Positions 1 to 7,206 of a DNA stretch of 16,670 nt are shown piece by piece (position 1 is the stretch's first letter; the number at the start of each line of letters is the position of its first letter). The stretch covers positions 1-16,670 of the forward strand of contig JAHEAM010000018.1 of assembly GCA_024642765.1 (NCBI GenBank), given 5' to 3'. This DNA comes from Planctomycetaceae bacterium. Its GTDB lineage: Bacteria > Planctomycetota > Planctomycetia > Pirellulales > Pirellulaceae. The notes below the pieces were generated by a model, which was given only the letters and a program-made list of their open reading frames with translations, had not been told where the DNA came from and did no database searches. The translations under genes and the position numbers were made by a program.

Positions 1-5
1 TGAAT

Positions 6-742
6 ATGAGATTTGTCAATCAAAAGACTTTTGGTTTGTTTGCCACGATTGTCTATTCAGCGTTTGCCGTCGCCGCATTGAACGCCAATTTTCAGGATCA
101 GACACGTGTACAAAAATCGAGTTCGCAACCTGCGGAGTTTCAGCGACCTGTTTCTGGAACCGTCGATCTTAGCCGAAGTCGCGTTTACACCCATACCTTT
201 AAGAAAGGCTTTGGTCATGAACACGCGGTTGACGGCAAGCTCAAATCCGGCAAACTCAATATGGCGTTGAAACAAAAGGAGGCAACGCCAGTATCGGATA
301 GTCAAAATTTGGGCAAATTGGTTTTCGACATGACCTCGTTTGACGCCGACGGGCCAAGTGCACGAAAGTACATTGGACTACCAGGTGAAACTGACGAAAG
401 TACTAAGAAGCAAGTCAACGAAAATCTGCAAGGCAGTGCTCAGTTAGATGTCAAACAATTTCTAACAGCTGACTTTGTTATGACAGCGATCGCTGCGACT
501 AGCAAACGAACCGATATGGGAGTTCCGTTAGTGACGATTGATGGTAAGTTCACGTTACACGGTGTCATCAAGCCGATCAAGTTGTCTGCCGAAATGAGTG
601 AAGTTGACGGCTACCAACACGTCAAAAGAGGATTGACGATTAAACAGACTGATTTTGCATCACGCCTTTCACGAAAGCGTTTGGTGCGGTAGGCGTGGCA
701 GACGAATTGGAAATCTATTGCGATTTTTTTGTGGCAAAGTAG
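6..742 (+). pseudogene. YceI-like secreted lipid-binding protein, frameshifted near its 3' end
   Basis: The protein resembles the YceI family, lipocalin-like periplasmic beta-barrels that bind polyisoprenoid or other long-chain lipids. A signal peptide is visible at residues 1-27 (MRFVNQK, then a hydrophobic run ending AVAAL). The YceI-type start of the barrel is around residues 57-75 (RVYTHTFKKGFGHEHAV). The reading frame stays open to a TAG at 690-692, but its last residues after D216-F217 do not fit the family. Adding one base at about 657 (GG read as G) gives DFGITPFTKAF and then GAVGVADELEIYCDFF, a textbook YceI C-terminus ending at TAG 740-742. So a one-base loss, real or a sequencing error, explains the break. 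The ATG at 6 is close to the window edge and a start further upstream cannot be excluded. It lies 158 nt upstream of the methyltransferase and probably belongs to the same lipid cluster as carrier of the product, which is inference. Confidence 0.8.
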
Positions 743-900
743 TTGTAATCCCGAAAGAGTCAGGCCTCGAAAGTAGGAAATCGGTTAGAGCTTTTTTGTT
801 TTTCTCACGAATGCTTTACTCCTACTCTTGTTAAGTACACGTTGCTGTTGGCTCTAACAAAGTTTTTTCAAGTTCTGCTTTAACCCCGTAGAGTTTCCAC

Positions 901-1734
901 GTGATCGAATGTTTGAACATTTCTGAGAAGGTTATCCGAAATCATTATGATGTCTCGACCCTTTTTTACCGGATGCTTTGGGGACCTCATATCCATCACG
1001 GTTTGTGGGACGCGGATGAAACGCCTCGAGTTGCTCAACTACAACTCACAGAGCGACTCGCCTCCAATGCCGAGATTTTTTCGGGGGCGCGCGTACTTGA
1101 TGCGGGTTGTGGAATGGGGGGCTCGAGTCGTTGGATGGCGAAACAATTTGCGTGTGAAGTTACCGGTGTCACGATTAGTCCTGTTCAGCGGCATTGGGCC
1201 GCATTGACTGCGACCCTGCAGCGCTGCCGGCCTCGCCCGCGTTTCTTGTGTGAAAATTTGGAAAGGTGCCATTTTGACCCAGGCACATTTGACTTTGTTT
1301 GGAGTGTTGAGTGCACAGAACACTTGTTCGAAAAAGCTCAGTTTTTTCAAAACGCGGCGCGATGGCTTAAACCACAGGGGCGGTTCGCGATTTGTGCCTG
1401 GTTGGTCGGACGCAACGAGACAGATCCCGATACAATTCGGCAAGTGCAAGGAGTGTGCGAAGGAATGTTCTGCCCGTCGCTCGGAACACAAGGCGACTAT
1501 GAGAACTGGTTTCAAGCGGCTGGGATGCGGATTGTAAAGAGTGAATTGTGGACAGAAAAAGTAGCACAGACTTGGGAGATTTGTAAACGGCGAGTCGACC
1601 GAAGTGGCGTCCGGTGTTTGGCTCGAGTTCTTGGCCAGAATCACACGCTGTTTTTAAGTCGCTTCGACGCGATTTTGAATGCCTACCGCAGCGGCGCAAT
1701 GGAATACGGTTGCTTCATTGCGGAAAGAACTTGA
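901..1734 (+). CDS. Class I SAM-dependent methyltransferase, tocopherol-methyltransferase-like
   Basis: A 277-aa Rossmann-fold methyltransferase. Motif I is VLDAGCGMGGSS (residues 65-76), the end of strand beta-2 is CEVTGVTISPVQ (about 85-96), and the motif II region is FDFVWSVECTEHL (about 128-140). The N-terminal segment HYDVSTLFYRMLWG followed by HIHHGLW is characteristic of the gamma-tocopherol methyltransferase and related quinol/aromatic methyltransferase group, so the likely substrate is an aromatic or quinol ring. The start is GTG at 901, because an in-frame TAG at 889-891 closes the frame just upstream. No strong ribosome binding site is visible. The next gene begins 4 nt after its stop, so the two are probably co-transcribed. 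In this setting it probably C- or O-methylates the polyketide ring made by the PKS encoded at 7203. The fold is certain and the exact substrate unknown. A sterol or cyclopropane-type methyltransferase is a less likely alternative. Confidence 0.9.
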   Translation: MIECLNISEKVIRNHYDVSTLFYRMLWGPHIHHGLWDADETPRVAQLQLTERLASNAEIFSGARVLDAGCGMGGSSRWMAKQFACEVTGVTISPVQRHWAALTATLQRCRPRPRFLCENLERCHFDPGTFDFVWSVECTEHLFEKAQFFQNAARWLKPQGRFAICAWLVGRNETDPDTIRQVQGVCEGMFCPSLGTQGDYENWFQAAGMRIVKSELWTEKVAQTWEICKRRVDRSGVRCLARVLGQNHTLFLSRFDAILNAYRSGAMEYGCFIAERT

Positions 1735-1738
1735 CGCT

Positions 1739-2602
1739 ATGAAACACCATGATTCTGCAGCAGCACTTTTGCTCGCTGCAAATACTAAAAATGAAAATCG
1801 AGTTGTTCAAACGGTTGGTTTTGCTTTTGGGGTAGGAACGCAAATTTTGTTTTTGTGGACCGTCGTGAATCTCTTCCAATTGGTGCGGGCGGGTGTTCCA
1901 GCTAGTCCTATGTTCTCGATTTGGACGGATTTGTTTTTGGCGATCTTGTTTTCGGCGCCGCATTCATTGTAATTGCTACCGTGGATTCATAAACGAATGC
2001 GAAACCGGATGCCATCCGGTTGGCTGGGCTGCATTCATTGTGCGGTTAGTTGCACAACCTTAATGTTATTGTTTTCGTATTGGTCGGGGAGTACCGTCGT
2101 TATTTGGAATCTCGATGCTGTTGCCAAGTTCCTCATGTTGGCAGGATTCTATTTATCTTGGATGGGATTGTTTTATAGCATCTATTTGATTGGCGCTGGC
2201 TACCAAACTGGTGCGACTCAGCGGTGGTATTGGTGGATTAGATCGCAACCGCCTCGACGAGTGTTCATAACGAGGAGCATTTATGGAATATTGAGGCATC
2301 CGATCTATCTCAGTTTTCTTGGGTTGATCTGGTTCACACCGCGGATGTCCTTGGATCATGCCGTCCTAACGTTGACTTGGTCGGCTTACATTTTTTTCGG
2401 CAGTATTTTAAAAGACAAACGACTGTTGCATTATGTTGGCGCGCCGTACCGGAAATACGCTGCACGAGTCGCAGGGTTCCCAGGAATCAAGTTTGGGTTG
2501 TTGTCGAAATGGCCGGAGTCGTCCAGCGGTCACGAACAACCAACAATGCAGGCAGCACCAACAAGTCACCAACAATTGCCAGCAGAAGCATGCAAACCAT
2601 AA
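1739..2602 (+). pseudogene. ICMT/MddA-like integral-membrane methyltransferase interrupted by an in-frame TAA
   Basis: Read through, this is one membrane methyltransferase of the isoprenylcysteine carboxyl methyltransferase / MddA superfamily, about 286 residues. There are about five hydrophobic segments. The catalytic signature LRHPIY lies at composite residues 185-190, and the downstream helix and tail (KDKRLLHY, then VGAPYRKYAARV) match the family's G-x-x-Y-x-x-Y region. A TAA at 1970-1972 interrupts it in the same frame, between FSAPHSL and LLPWIHKRM. Relatives of the family run uninterrupted here, and a TTA (Leu) to TAA change would restore the reading. The first part could give only a 77-aa fragment. 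The second could restart at TTG 1973 or ATG 1997 and would keep the RHPxY half. BpsB of Bacillus, in the same superfamily, methylates type III PKS alkylpyrones, which fits this cluster. The 3' end overlaps the exporter gene antisense over 2487-2602, so the last 30 or so residues may be non-functional tail. Confidence 0.75.
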
Positions 2603-4754
2603 GTGCAGCGAATCGAGCAGTCGGAATGAATCCGGCGAATAGCAAGGGTAGCATGGCACTACAACAAATGAGGGTGGTTTCGATCATGGCCATTGCGCAA
2701 TGTCGATAGGCAAAGCGAATCGAATCACGCGCTCCCAAGCCCGTCGATTGTCCCCTTCGATACCAGCTGACAAAATGCAGCGTGTCATCGACGGCGATTC
2801 CCAACGCAACACTAGCGGTCAAAATTCCGGCGATATCCACTTTGATTTGTGTTAATCCCATCAATCCGAAGACAATCAAAACCGGCAACACGTTCGGCAT
2901 CATCGCGATTAATCCACCCGAGACACTGCGAGTAACAAACATCATCATCGGAGTGATCAGCAAAAACGCCATCGTAAAACTGCGACTGAGATCGCTGGTG
3001 AGTTGCAATTGTGAGTTGTAGGCCATCACGGATACGCCAGTAATCTCGACTTTTTCTGGCGGGAAGGGTTCGGATCGGAATTCGGAAATCGATGAAAGGG
3101 CATCTTGCCGCAAACGCTCCACGAATATGCCGTAGTCTTCGTCGAGAGCGGTTACTTTGCAGGTGATCCGCCAAACATTGCGATCACTTTGATCCTGAGC
3201 CAACCACTTTTGTTCGGTCAATCCATAAAGTGCTTTGTTGAGCTGACCGGCATAAGCGGCTCGTTCCAAAGTACCTCGTGCACCTCGCGCCCTGGATATT
3301 GCGGGCAGAAACTTAGCAGCGGAAAGTGTTGCTCCGACGTCGTCCGACTGTCGCAGTTGCGACTCAATTGTCGAAAGCCATCTTACCTGTTGCAACAAGT
3401 CCTGATTGCCTTCCGGAAACGTCAGCAAAACTTCCACGGAAACGATCGGCCCGATCTTAGACTCAACCCAGTTCATTCCCGTGACAGCTGGACTGGCTGC
3501 CGGAAACATTTTGTCGAATTTTGTTGAAGCTTGCAGACGTAGAGTTCCCCAAATGCAAATACCCAAGCACAATATTGCCACCAAAGTTATTTTTCCAGCG
3601 TGTTTGGTCACAATGCTTGTGAGCGATTCCAAAAAGGTATCGCGATAAGTAATTCCGTTTGTAGAGATTCGTTCACTACGTTTTTGCTCTCGCAAAATAA
3701 TTGCGGTGAGCTGGGGAAACAGAAGTAAAAGCGCCAGCGTCGACATCCCTAACGAAATGGCCGAATAGAGGCCAAATGCTTTTACGGGCCCCAGATCACT
3801 AACAACCAGCGAACCCATGCCGGCCATCGTTGTTGCTGTCGCAAGCATTGTGGGTTTCAGGCCCATGAGAACTGCTCGCGCACCACGGTGTTGCTCGCCG
3901 TCGGCTATTTCATCGTAATAGTTCACCAAGTGCACGCACGACGAAAGAGACAGCATGAAGACCAAAGTGGGTAGTACGATCATAACGGCACTGAGCTCAG
4001 CACCGACATAGTAAACCAGGGCGACGGACATGATTTGCCCCAAGCCCGCCAGAAGAAACACAACTAAACTTGCGCGCCATCTCCCAAGTGCAAAAACCGC
4101 GACAAGTATCGCTGCGAGGGTCGAAGGAGGAACGAGGTATCGCATTGAATCGTTGCCGGCCCGATCAATGGCAGCTTCTTCAAAGACGGGGCCAACCAAC
4201 CTCATTTGCCCTCGCTGCAATCCTGAGCCTACTTCAGCCGCTTGGTAAATGCATTCAATTGCGTCTGTGCCGTTGGTGATGCCAGTCGGTGTCAATTCGA
4301 TAACCAAACATGCCGTTCCATCGCGCCCGAGCATGAAGCCTTCAATTCGCCTCTTGGCGGTTGCTTCCGTTAATTTTAATGGATCATTGGTGAGGTGTTC
4401 AATCAAAGTTCGTGTCGACGTGATATTAAAAAACCACGCAGCGGTGTGATTGGAATCCAATTGACGTAATTCATCGCTTATTGAATTCAGACGCTGATCA
4501 TCCGTGGAACAACCCTCCCAACTCACCAACACAAACCGGTCATCGCCGAACATTTCGATAAAACTGTCGTAGGTAATACGATCGAGTTGATTTTTTGGCA
4601 GCCACTCACTGATTCGAGCTGAACCGCTCCGTACTAAAACGGCGCCAGCTATCACGATCGGCAGCAGAAGCATGACTATCACCAATGAATACCGCGACAA
4701 CGTTTCGATGGCTTTTAACACGCAGCGGACTTCGATTGGATTGATGTAGAACAA
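2487..4754 (-). CDS. RND superfamily MMPL-type lipid exporter
   Basis: A 755-aa inner-membrane protein of the RND/MMPL superfamily, with the duplicated plan of one N-terminal membrane helix, a large non-cytoplasmic loop and a five-helix bundle, repeated twice. The first bundle includes LVVFLLAGLGQ, then LSSCVHLVNYYDE. The second includes NVLPVLIVFGLMG and GIAVDDTLHF, whose acidic pair D656-D657 sits where this superfamily places its proton-relay residues. MMPL proteins move lipids and polyketide lipids out of the inner membrane (MmpL in mycobacteria, HpnN for hopanoids). This one, inside a polyketide-lipid cluster, most likely exports that product. The longest reading starts at TTG 4754. A GTG at 4721 (residue 12, just before LKAIETLSRYSLVIV) is equally plausible, and neither has a clear ribosome binding site. 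It is transcribed against its neighbours: its 3' end overlaps the membrane methyltransferase, and its 5' end faces the PKS operon across a shared 470-nt gap. Confidence 0.9.
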   Translation of the reverse strand: MFYINPIEVRCVLKAIETLSRYSLVIVMLLLPIVIAGAVLVRSGSARISEWLPKNQLDRITYDSFIEMFGDDRFVLVSWEGCSTDDQRLNSISDELRQLDSNHTAAWFFNITSTRTLIEHLTNDPLKLTEATAKRRIEGFMLGRDGTACLVIELTPTGITNGTDAIECIYQAAEVGSGLQRGQMRLVGPVFEEAAIDRAGNDSMRYLVPPSTLAAILVAVFALGRWRASLVVFLLAGLGQIMSVALVYYVGAELSAVMIVLPTLVFMLSLSSCVHLVNYYDEIADGEQHRGARAVLMGLKPTMLATATTMAGMGSLVVSDLGPVKAFGLYSAISLGMSTLALLLLFPQLTAIILREQKRSERISTNGITYRDTFLESLTSIVTKHAGKITLVAILCLGICIWGTLRLQASTKFDKMFPAASPAVTGMNWVESKIGPIVSVEVLLTFPEGNQDLLQQVRWLSTIESQLRQSDDVGATLSAAKFLPAISRARGARGTLERAAYAGQLNKALYGLTEQKWLAQDQSDRNVWRITCKVTALDEDYGIFVERLRQDALSSISEFRSEPFPPEKVEITGVSVMAYNSQLQLTSDLSRSFTMAFLLITPMMMFVTRSVSGGLIAMMPNVLPVLIVFGLMGLTQIKVDIAGILTASVALGIAVDDTLHFVSWYRRGQSTGLGARDSIRFAYRHCAMAMIETTLICCSAMLPLLFAGFIPTARFAALMVCMLLLAIVGDLLVLPALLVVRDRWTTPAISTTTQT

Positions 4755-5224
4755 GAATTAATGTTGTAGTCTCGAGAATCTCGCGCAAGGGTCAAAGCCT
4801 TGCAAACACGGCTCGCGTTTGGATTTGGTTGCCTTAGGAATTCATCGAATATCTCTTGAAAACAAAACTGGCCAATCCGTTTCAGAAAAAAGGTGCAACG
4901 TTTGGCCGGCTCGGCTGCTTTCGAAGTGAATTCTAGAATTTCTCTAAAACAGCCGCAAGTTATGTCTGGAATACATGAATGCAAGTGTTTGGGGGAGTTC
5001 ATTCATTTTCTTTTTAAAATCAAGAAAGTAGAGAGCATAACAGTCAGAAATAAAAAAACAATTATTTTGGAAGTCTTTTCAATTCCATTGCGTAGAATGA
5101 AACGCCTGTGTATTCACTTTTTCGCGAGCTGCGAGTTTTGTTGTTTTGGGTACCAGGTTCATGCTGATCCAGTACCAATTCCTCTGCCTGGCAATTCGTA
5201 AGCACCAGAAATTGAAAAGACTCC
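4755..5224. promoter_or_regulatory. Gene-free divergent region between exporter and PKS operon
   Basis: Between the two outward-facing genes are 470 nt with no coding sequence I can support. The small open frames here (for example 4893-5201 plus, 4715-5002 minus) look like nothing known and lack conserved-looking composition. The stretch must hold the promoters for both the minus-strand exporter and the plus-strand PKS operon. It contains AT-rich segments, notably around 5010-5075, but no promoter boxes or operator palindrome clear enough to assign. Confidence 0.5.
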
Positions 5225-6022
5225 ATGCGCACCCGCCACTTGGTACCTGAATTGATGGATGATCCGGGGCTTTCAGAGGGGCTGCATTTGCAGGCGCTTT
5301 CGGGGCTGAACCGCATCAATAAACTATGCCGAACGGCTAGTGTTATCAGCCGAACGATTGTCAGAATCGTTGGCAATGACCGAGGACGTGAATCAAGTGC
5401 GCAGTCGAGTCGTCCGCTTCGAGTTCTCGATATCGGATCGGGTGGAGGTGATGTAACGGCAGGTGTTTTCAAGTATCTGCAAAGTCATGGCGTGTCTTGT
5501 GATGTTACCGGATGGGACATGAGTTCTTTGGCCGTTGAGACAGCGACACGAAGGTTTGGGACGCACAAGTTTGGTTCGAAATCGCCAAACGGATCATTGG
5601 CCTTCTCTCAAAAAGATGTCATTCAGGGGCTTCAAGAGAACAAAACGGAATTTGACATTATTTTTTGCAGTTTGTTTCTTCATCATCTCACGGACGAACA
5701 GGCAGCAACACTTCTACAACTTGCGAAGCAGAACGCGAAAAAGGCGATCATTGTTGACGATTTGGTTCGGTCGCGGCTGGGTTATTGGTTGGCCTGTTTG
5801 GGTTGTCGACTATTGTCTCGCTCCGCTATCGTGCATTTCGACGGCCCACAATCTGTCAAGGCTGCGTTTCGATGCGATGAAGTCCGGGGCTTGGCCGACC
5901 AAAGCGGTCTAGACAATGTAAAGATCGTTCGTCGCTGGCCACGGCGATATACGCTGATCTGGAAGAATGAACAACAGCAAACTTTGCCGGTTGAAACGTC
6001 GGAGTTGAGGGGCACAGAATGA
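5225..6022 (+). CDS. Class I SAM-dependent methyltransferase, first gene of the PKS operon
   Basis: A 265-aa methyltransferase. Motif I is VLDIGSGGGD (residues 67-76), the acidic residue at the end of strand beta-2 is D98 in VTGWDMS, and the motif II/IV region is FDIIFCSLFLHHL (143-155). The N-terminal segment LVPELMDDPGL followed by LNRINKL is a form I associate with methyltransferases next to bacterial type III PKS and flavoenzyme genes. The start is the ATG at 5225, the first in frame next to the conserved LVPELMD segment. The stop overlaps the next gene's start as ATGA at 6019-6022, so translation of the flavoprotein is probably coupled to it. The likely role is O- or C-methylation of the alkyl-resorcinol or quinone intermediate, which is inferred from context only. 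Confidence 0.88.
   Translation: MRTRHLVPELMDDPGLSEGLHLQALSGLNRINKLCRTASVISRTIVRIVGNDRGRESSAQSSRPLRVLDIGSGGGDVTAGVFKYLQSHGVSCDVTGWDMSSLAVETATRRFGTHKFGSKSPNGSLAFSQKDVIQGLQENKTEFDIIFCSLFLHHLTDEQAATLLQLAKQNAKKAIIVDDLVRSRLGYWLACLGCRLLSRSAIVHFDGPQSVKAAFRCDEVRGLADQSGLDNVKIVRRWPRRYTLIWKNEQQQTLPVETSELRGTE
6007..6012 (+). promoter_or_regulatory. Ribosome binding site for the FAD oxidoreductase
   Basis: GAGGGG lies 6 nt before the ATG at 6019, inside the end of the preceding methyltransferase gene. It supports this start and, with the ATGA overlap, coupled translation. Confidence 0.55.
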
Positions 6023-7206
6023 ATCATTCTTGCATTACCGACGAAAAAAAAGAAATTGTTGATGAATTCGAATGCGTTATCATTGGCGCTGGTGTCGCAG
6101 GTGGATTGTCCGCGTTTCTTTTGGCGCAAGCCGGACGCCGAGTCTTGATCGTCGACGCGAAACCATTTCCGCGCAAAAAGGTTTGTGGTTGTTGTCTAAA
6201 CCAACGAGCGCAGCGCGTCCTGCAAGCGACAGGCTTGTCAGAACGCTTTGATCCACAAAAATCATGCTCGATTGACACGATGCAGCTTTTTTTGCCGGGC
6301 ACCTCATATTCGTGGACCGTGCCAACAATACAAACGATTGAGCGCAGTCTGTTTGACACGTATTTGGTCGATGCCGCAATTGAACTTGGCGCGACCTTTT
6401 ACGAAAACACTCGAGCCACGGTTTTGACTGACCGAACGGATTCGAACGGTCTGGCACGTATCGTCGAGCTTCGGCAAGCGAATCTTCCTGCACGTTTTGT
6501 GTCAACTCGGTTGGTGATCGCCGCCGATGGCTTGACGCAATCGAGCCTTTCGAAACTGCCAGAATTCGATTCGAAGGTTTCTCCGAGATCGCGAATCGGT
6601 TTGCAGGCCACAATCCCGCGGGGCAGCGTGCCAAACGAGATTCAGCATGCGTTGGCGATGATCACTTCGGCTCGGGGATATGTAGGCGTTGCACCTGTTG
6701 ATCCAACCACGAGTAACATTGCAGCGGCCGTAGATCCAATGTGCTTTGTTGTCAAAGACCAGAGCCCGCAGCGCCCTTGGCAAATTGTGGATCATTTGCT
6801 TCGCAAGAACAAATTGATCATTGATGAAAACGTACTCCTAGACGCCGAGTGGCGTGCAACACCGCCCTTGACTCGCCGCTCAACGCGATCTGCCTCGCAC
6901 AGAATATTACTTGTCGGCGATTCTCTAGGATATGTCGAACCATTTACTGGCGAAGGGATGTCTTGGGCGATGGCAGGCGCCGTGTTGCTGCAGCCTCTCG
7001 CTCGCGCTGCAATTGACAGTTGGTCCGATAAAATTCCAGGTGTCTGGCAGCAAAAGGTTCAATCGGAATTGATCCGCAAACAATGGCTTTGCCGACAACT
7101 TTCTAGTTTGTTGCGAAGTCCTCGGCGCGCTCGATTGGCCGCAAGTCTTTGCCAACGCCTTCCGCCCGTTCGCAACTGGGCATTACAGAAAGTGAGTACA
7201 GGATGA
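6019..7206 (+). CDS. FAD-dependent monooxygenase/geranylgeranyl-reductase-like oxidoreductase
   Basis: A 395-aa flavoprotein of the FAD-dependent hydroxylase/geranylgeranyl reductase group. The dinucleotide-binding motif is VIIGAGVAGG (residues 20-29), with the acidic D46 in VLIVDAKPFPRKK closing the first beta-alpha-beta unit. The FAD-ribityl motif is RILLVGDSLGYVEPFTGEGM (from residue 295, G300-D301), exactly the second FAD-contact pattern of this fold. A cysteine-rich segment KVCGCCLN (54-61) follows the first unit, where group members have KVCGxxL. In the Streptomyces phenolic-lipid system SrsC is a flavoprotein hydroxylase acting after the type III PKS SrsA, so ring hydroxylation to a quinol or quinone is the favoured role here. 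Reduction of an isoprenoid chain is the alternative. Its start overlaps the preceding stop (ATGA at 6019), and its stop TGA at 7204-7206 overlaps the PKS start (ATGA at 7203). The three genes therefore form one translationally coupled operon. Confidence 0.88.
   Translation: MNHSCITDEKKEIVDEFECVIIGAGVAGGLSAFLLAQAGRRVLIVDAKPFPRKKVCGCCLNQRAQRVLQATGLSERFDPQKSCSIDTMQLFLPGTSYSWTVPTIQTIERSLFDTYLVDAAIELGATFYENTRATVLTDRTDSNGLARIVELRQANLPARFVSTRLVIAADGLTQSSLSKLPEFDSKVSPRSRIGLQATIPRGSVPNEIQHALAMITSARGYVGVAPVDPTTSNIAAAVDPMCFVVKDQSPQRPWQIVDHLLRKNKLIIDENVLLDAEWRATPPLTRRSTRSASHRILLVGDSLGYVEPFTGEGMSWAMAGAVLLQPLARAAIDSWSDKIPGVWQQKVQSELIRKQWLCRQLSSLLRSPRRARLAASLCQRLPPVRNWALQKVSTG

Noticed and set aside
1039..1644. 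201-codon minus-strand open frame
   Set aside because: Lies wholly antisense to the well-supported methyltransferase with all its motifs.
4893..5201. 102-codon plus-strand open frame in the divergent gap
   Set aside because: No recognisable domain, no good ribosome binding site, low-complexity AT-rich content, and a competing minus-strand frame overlaps it.
7149..7202. Upstream start for the PKS
   Set aside because: It would overlap the flavoprotein by 58 nt; the ATG at 7203 forms the same ATGA junction seen at the previous gene pair and gives a normal-length protein.
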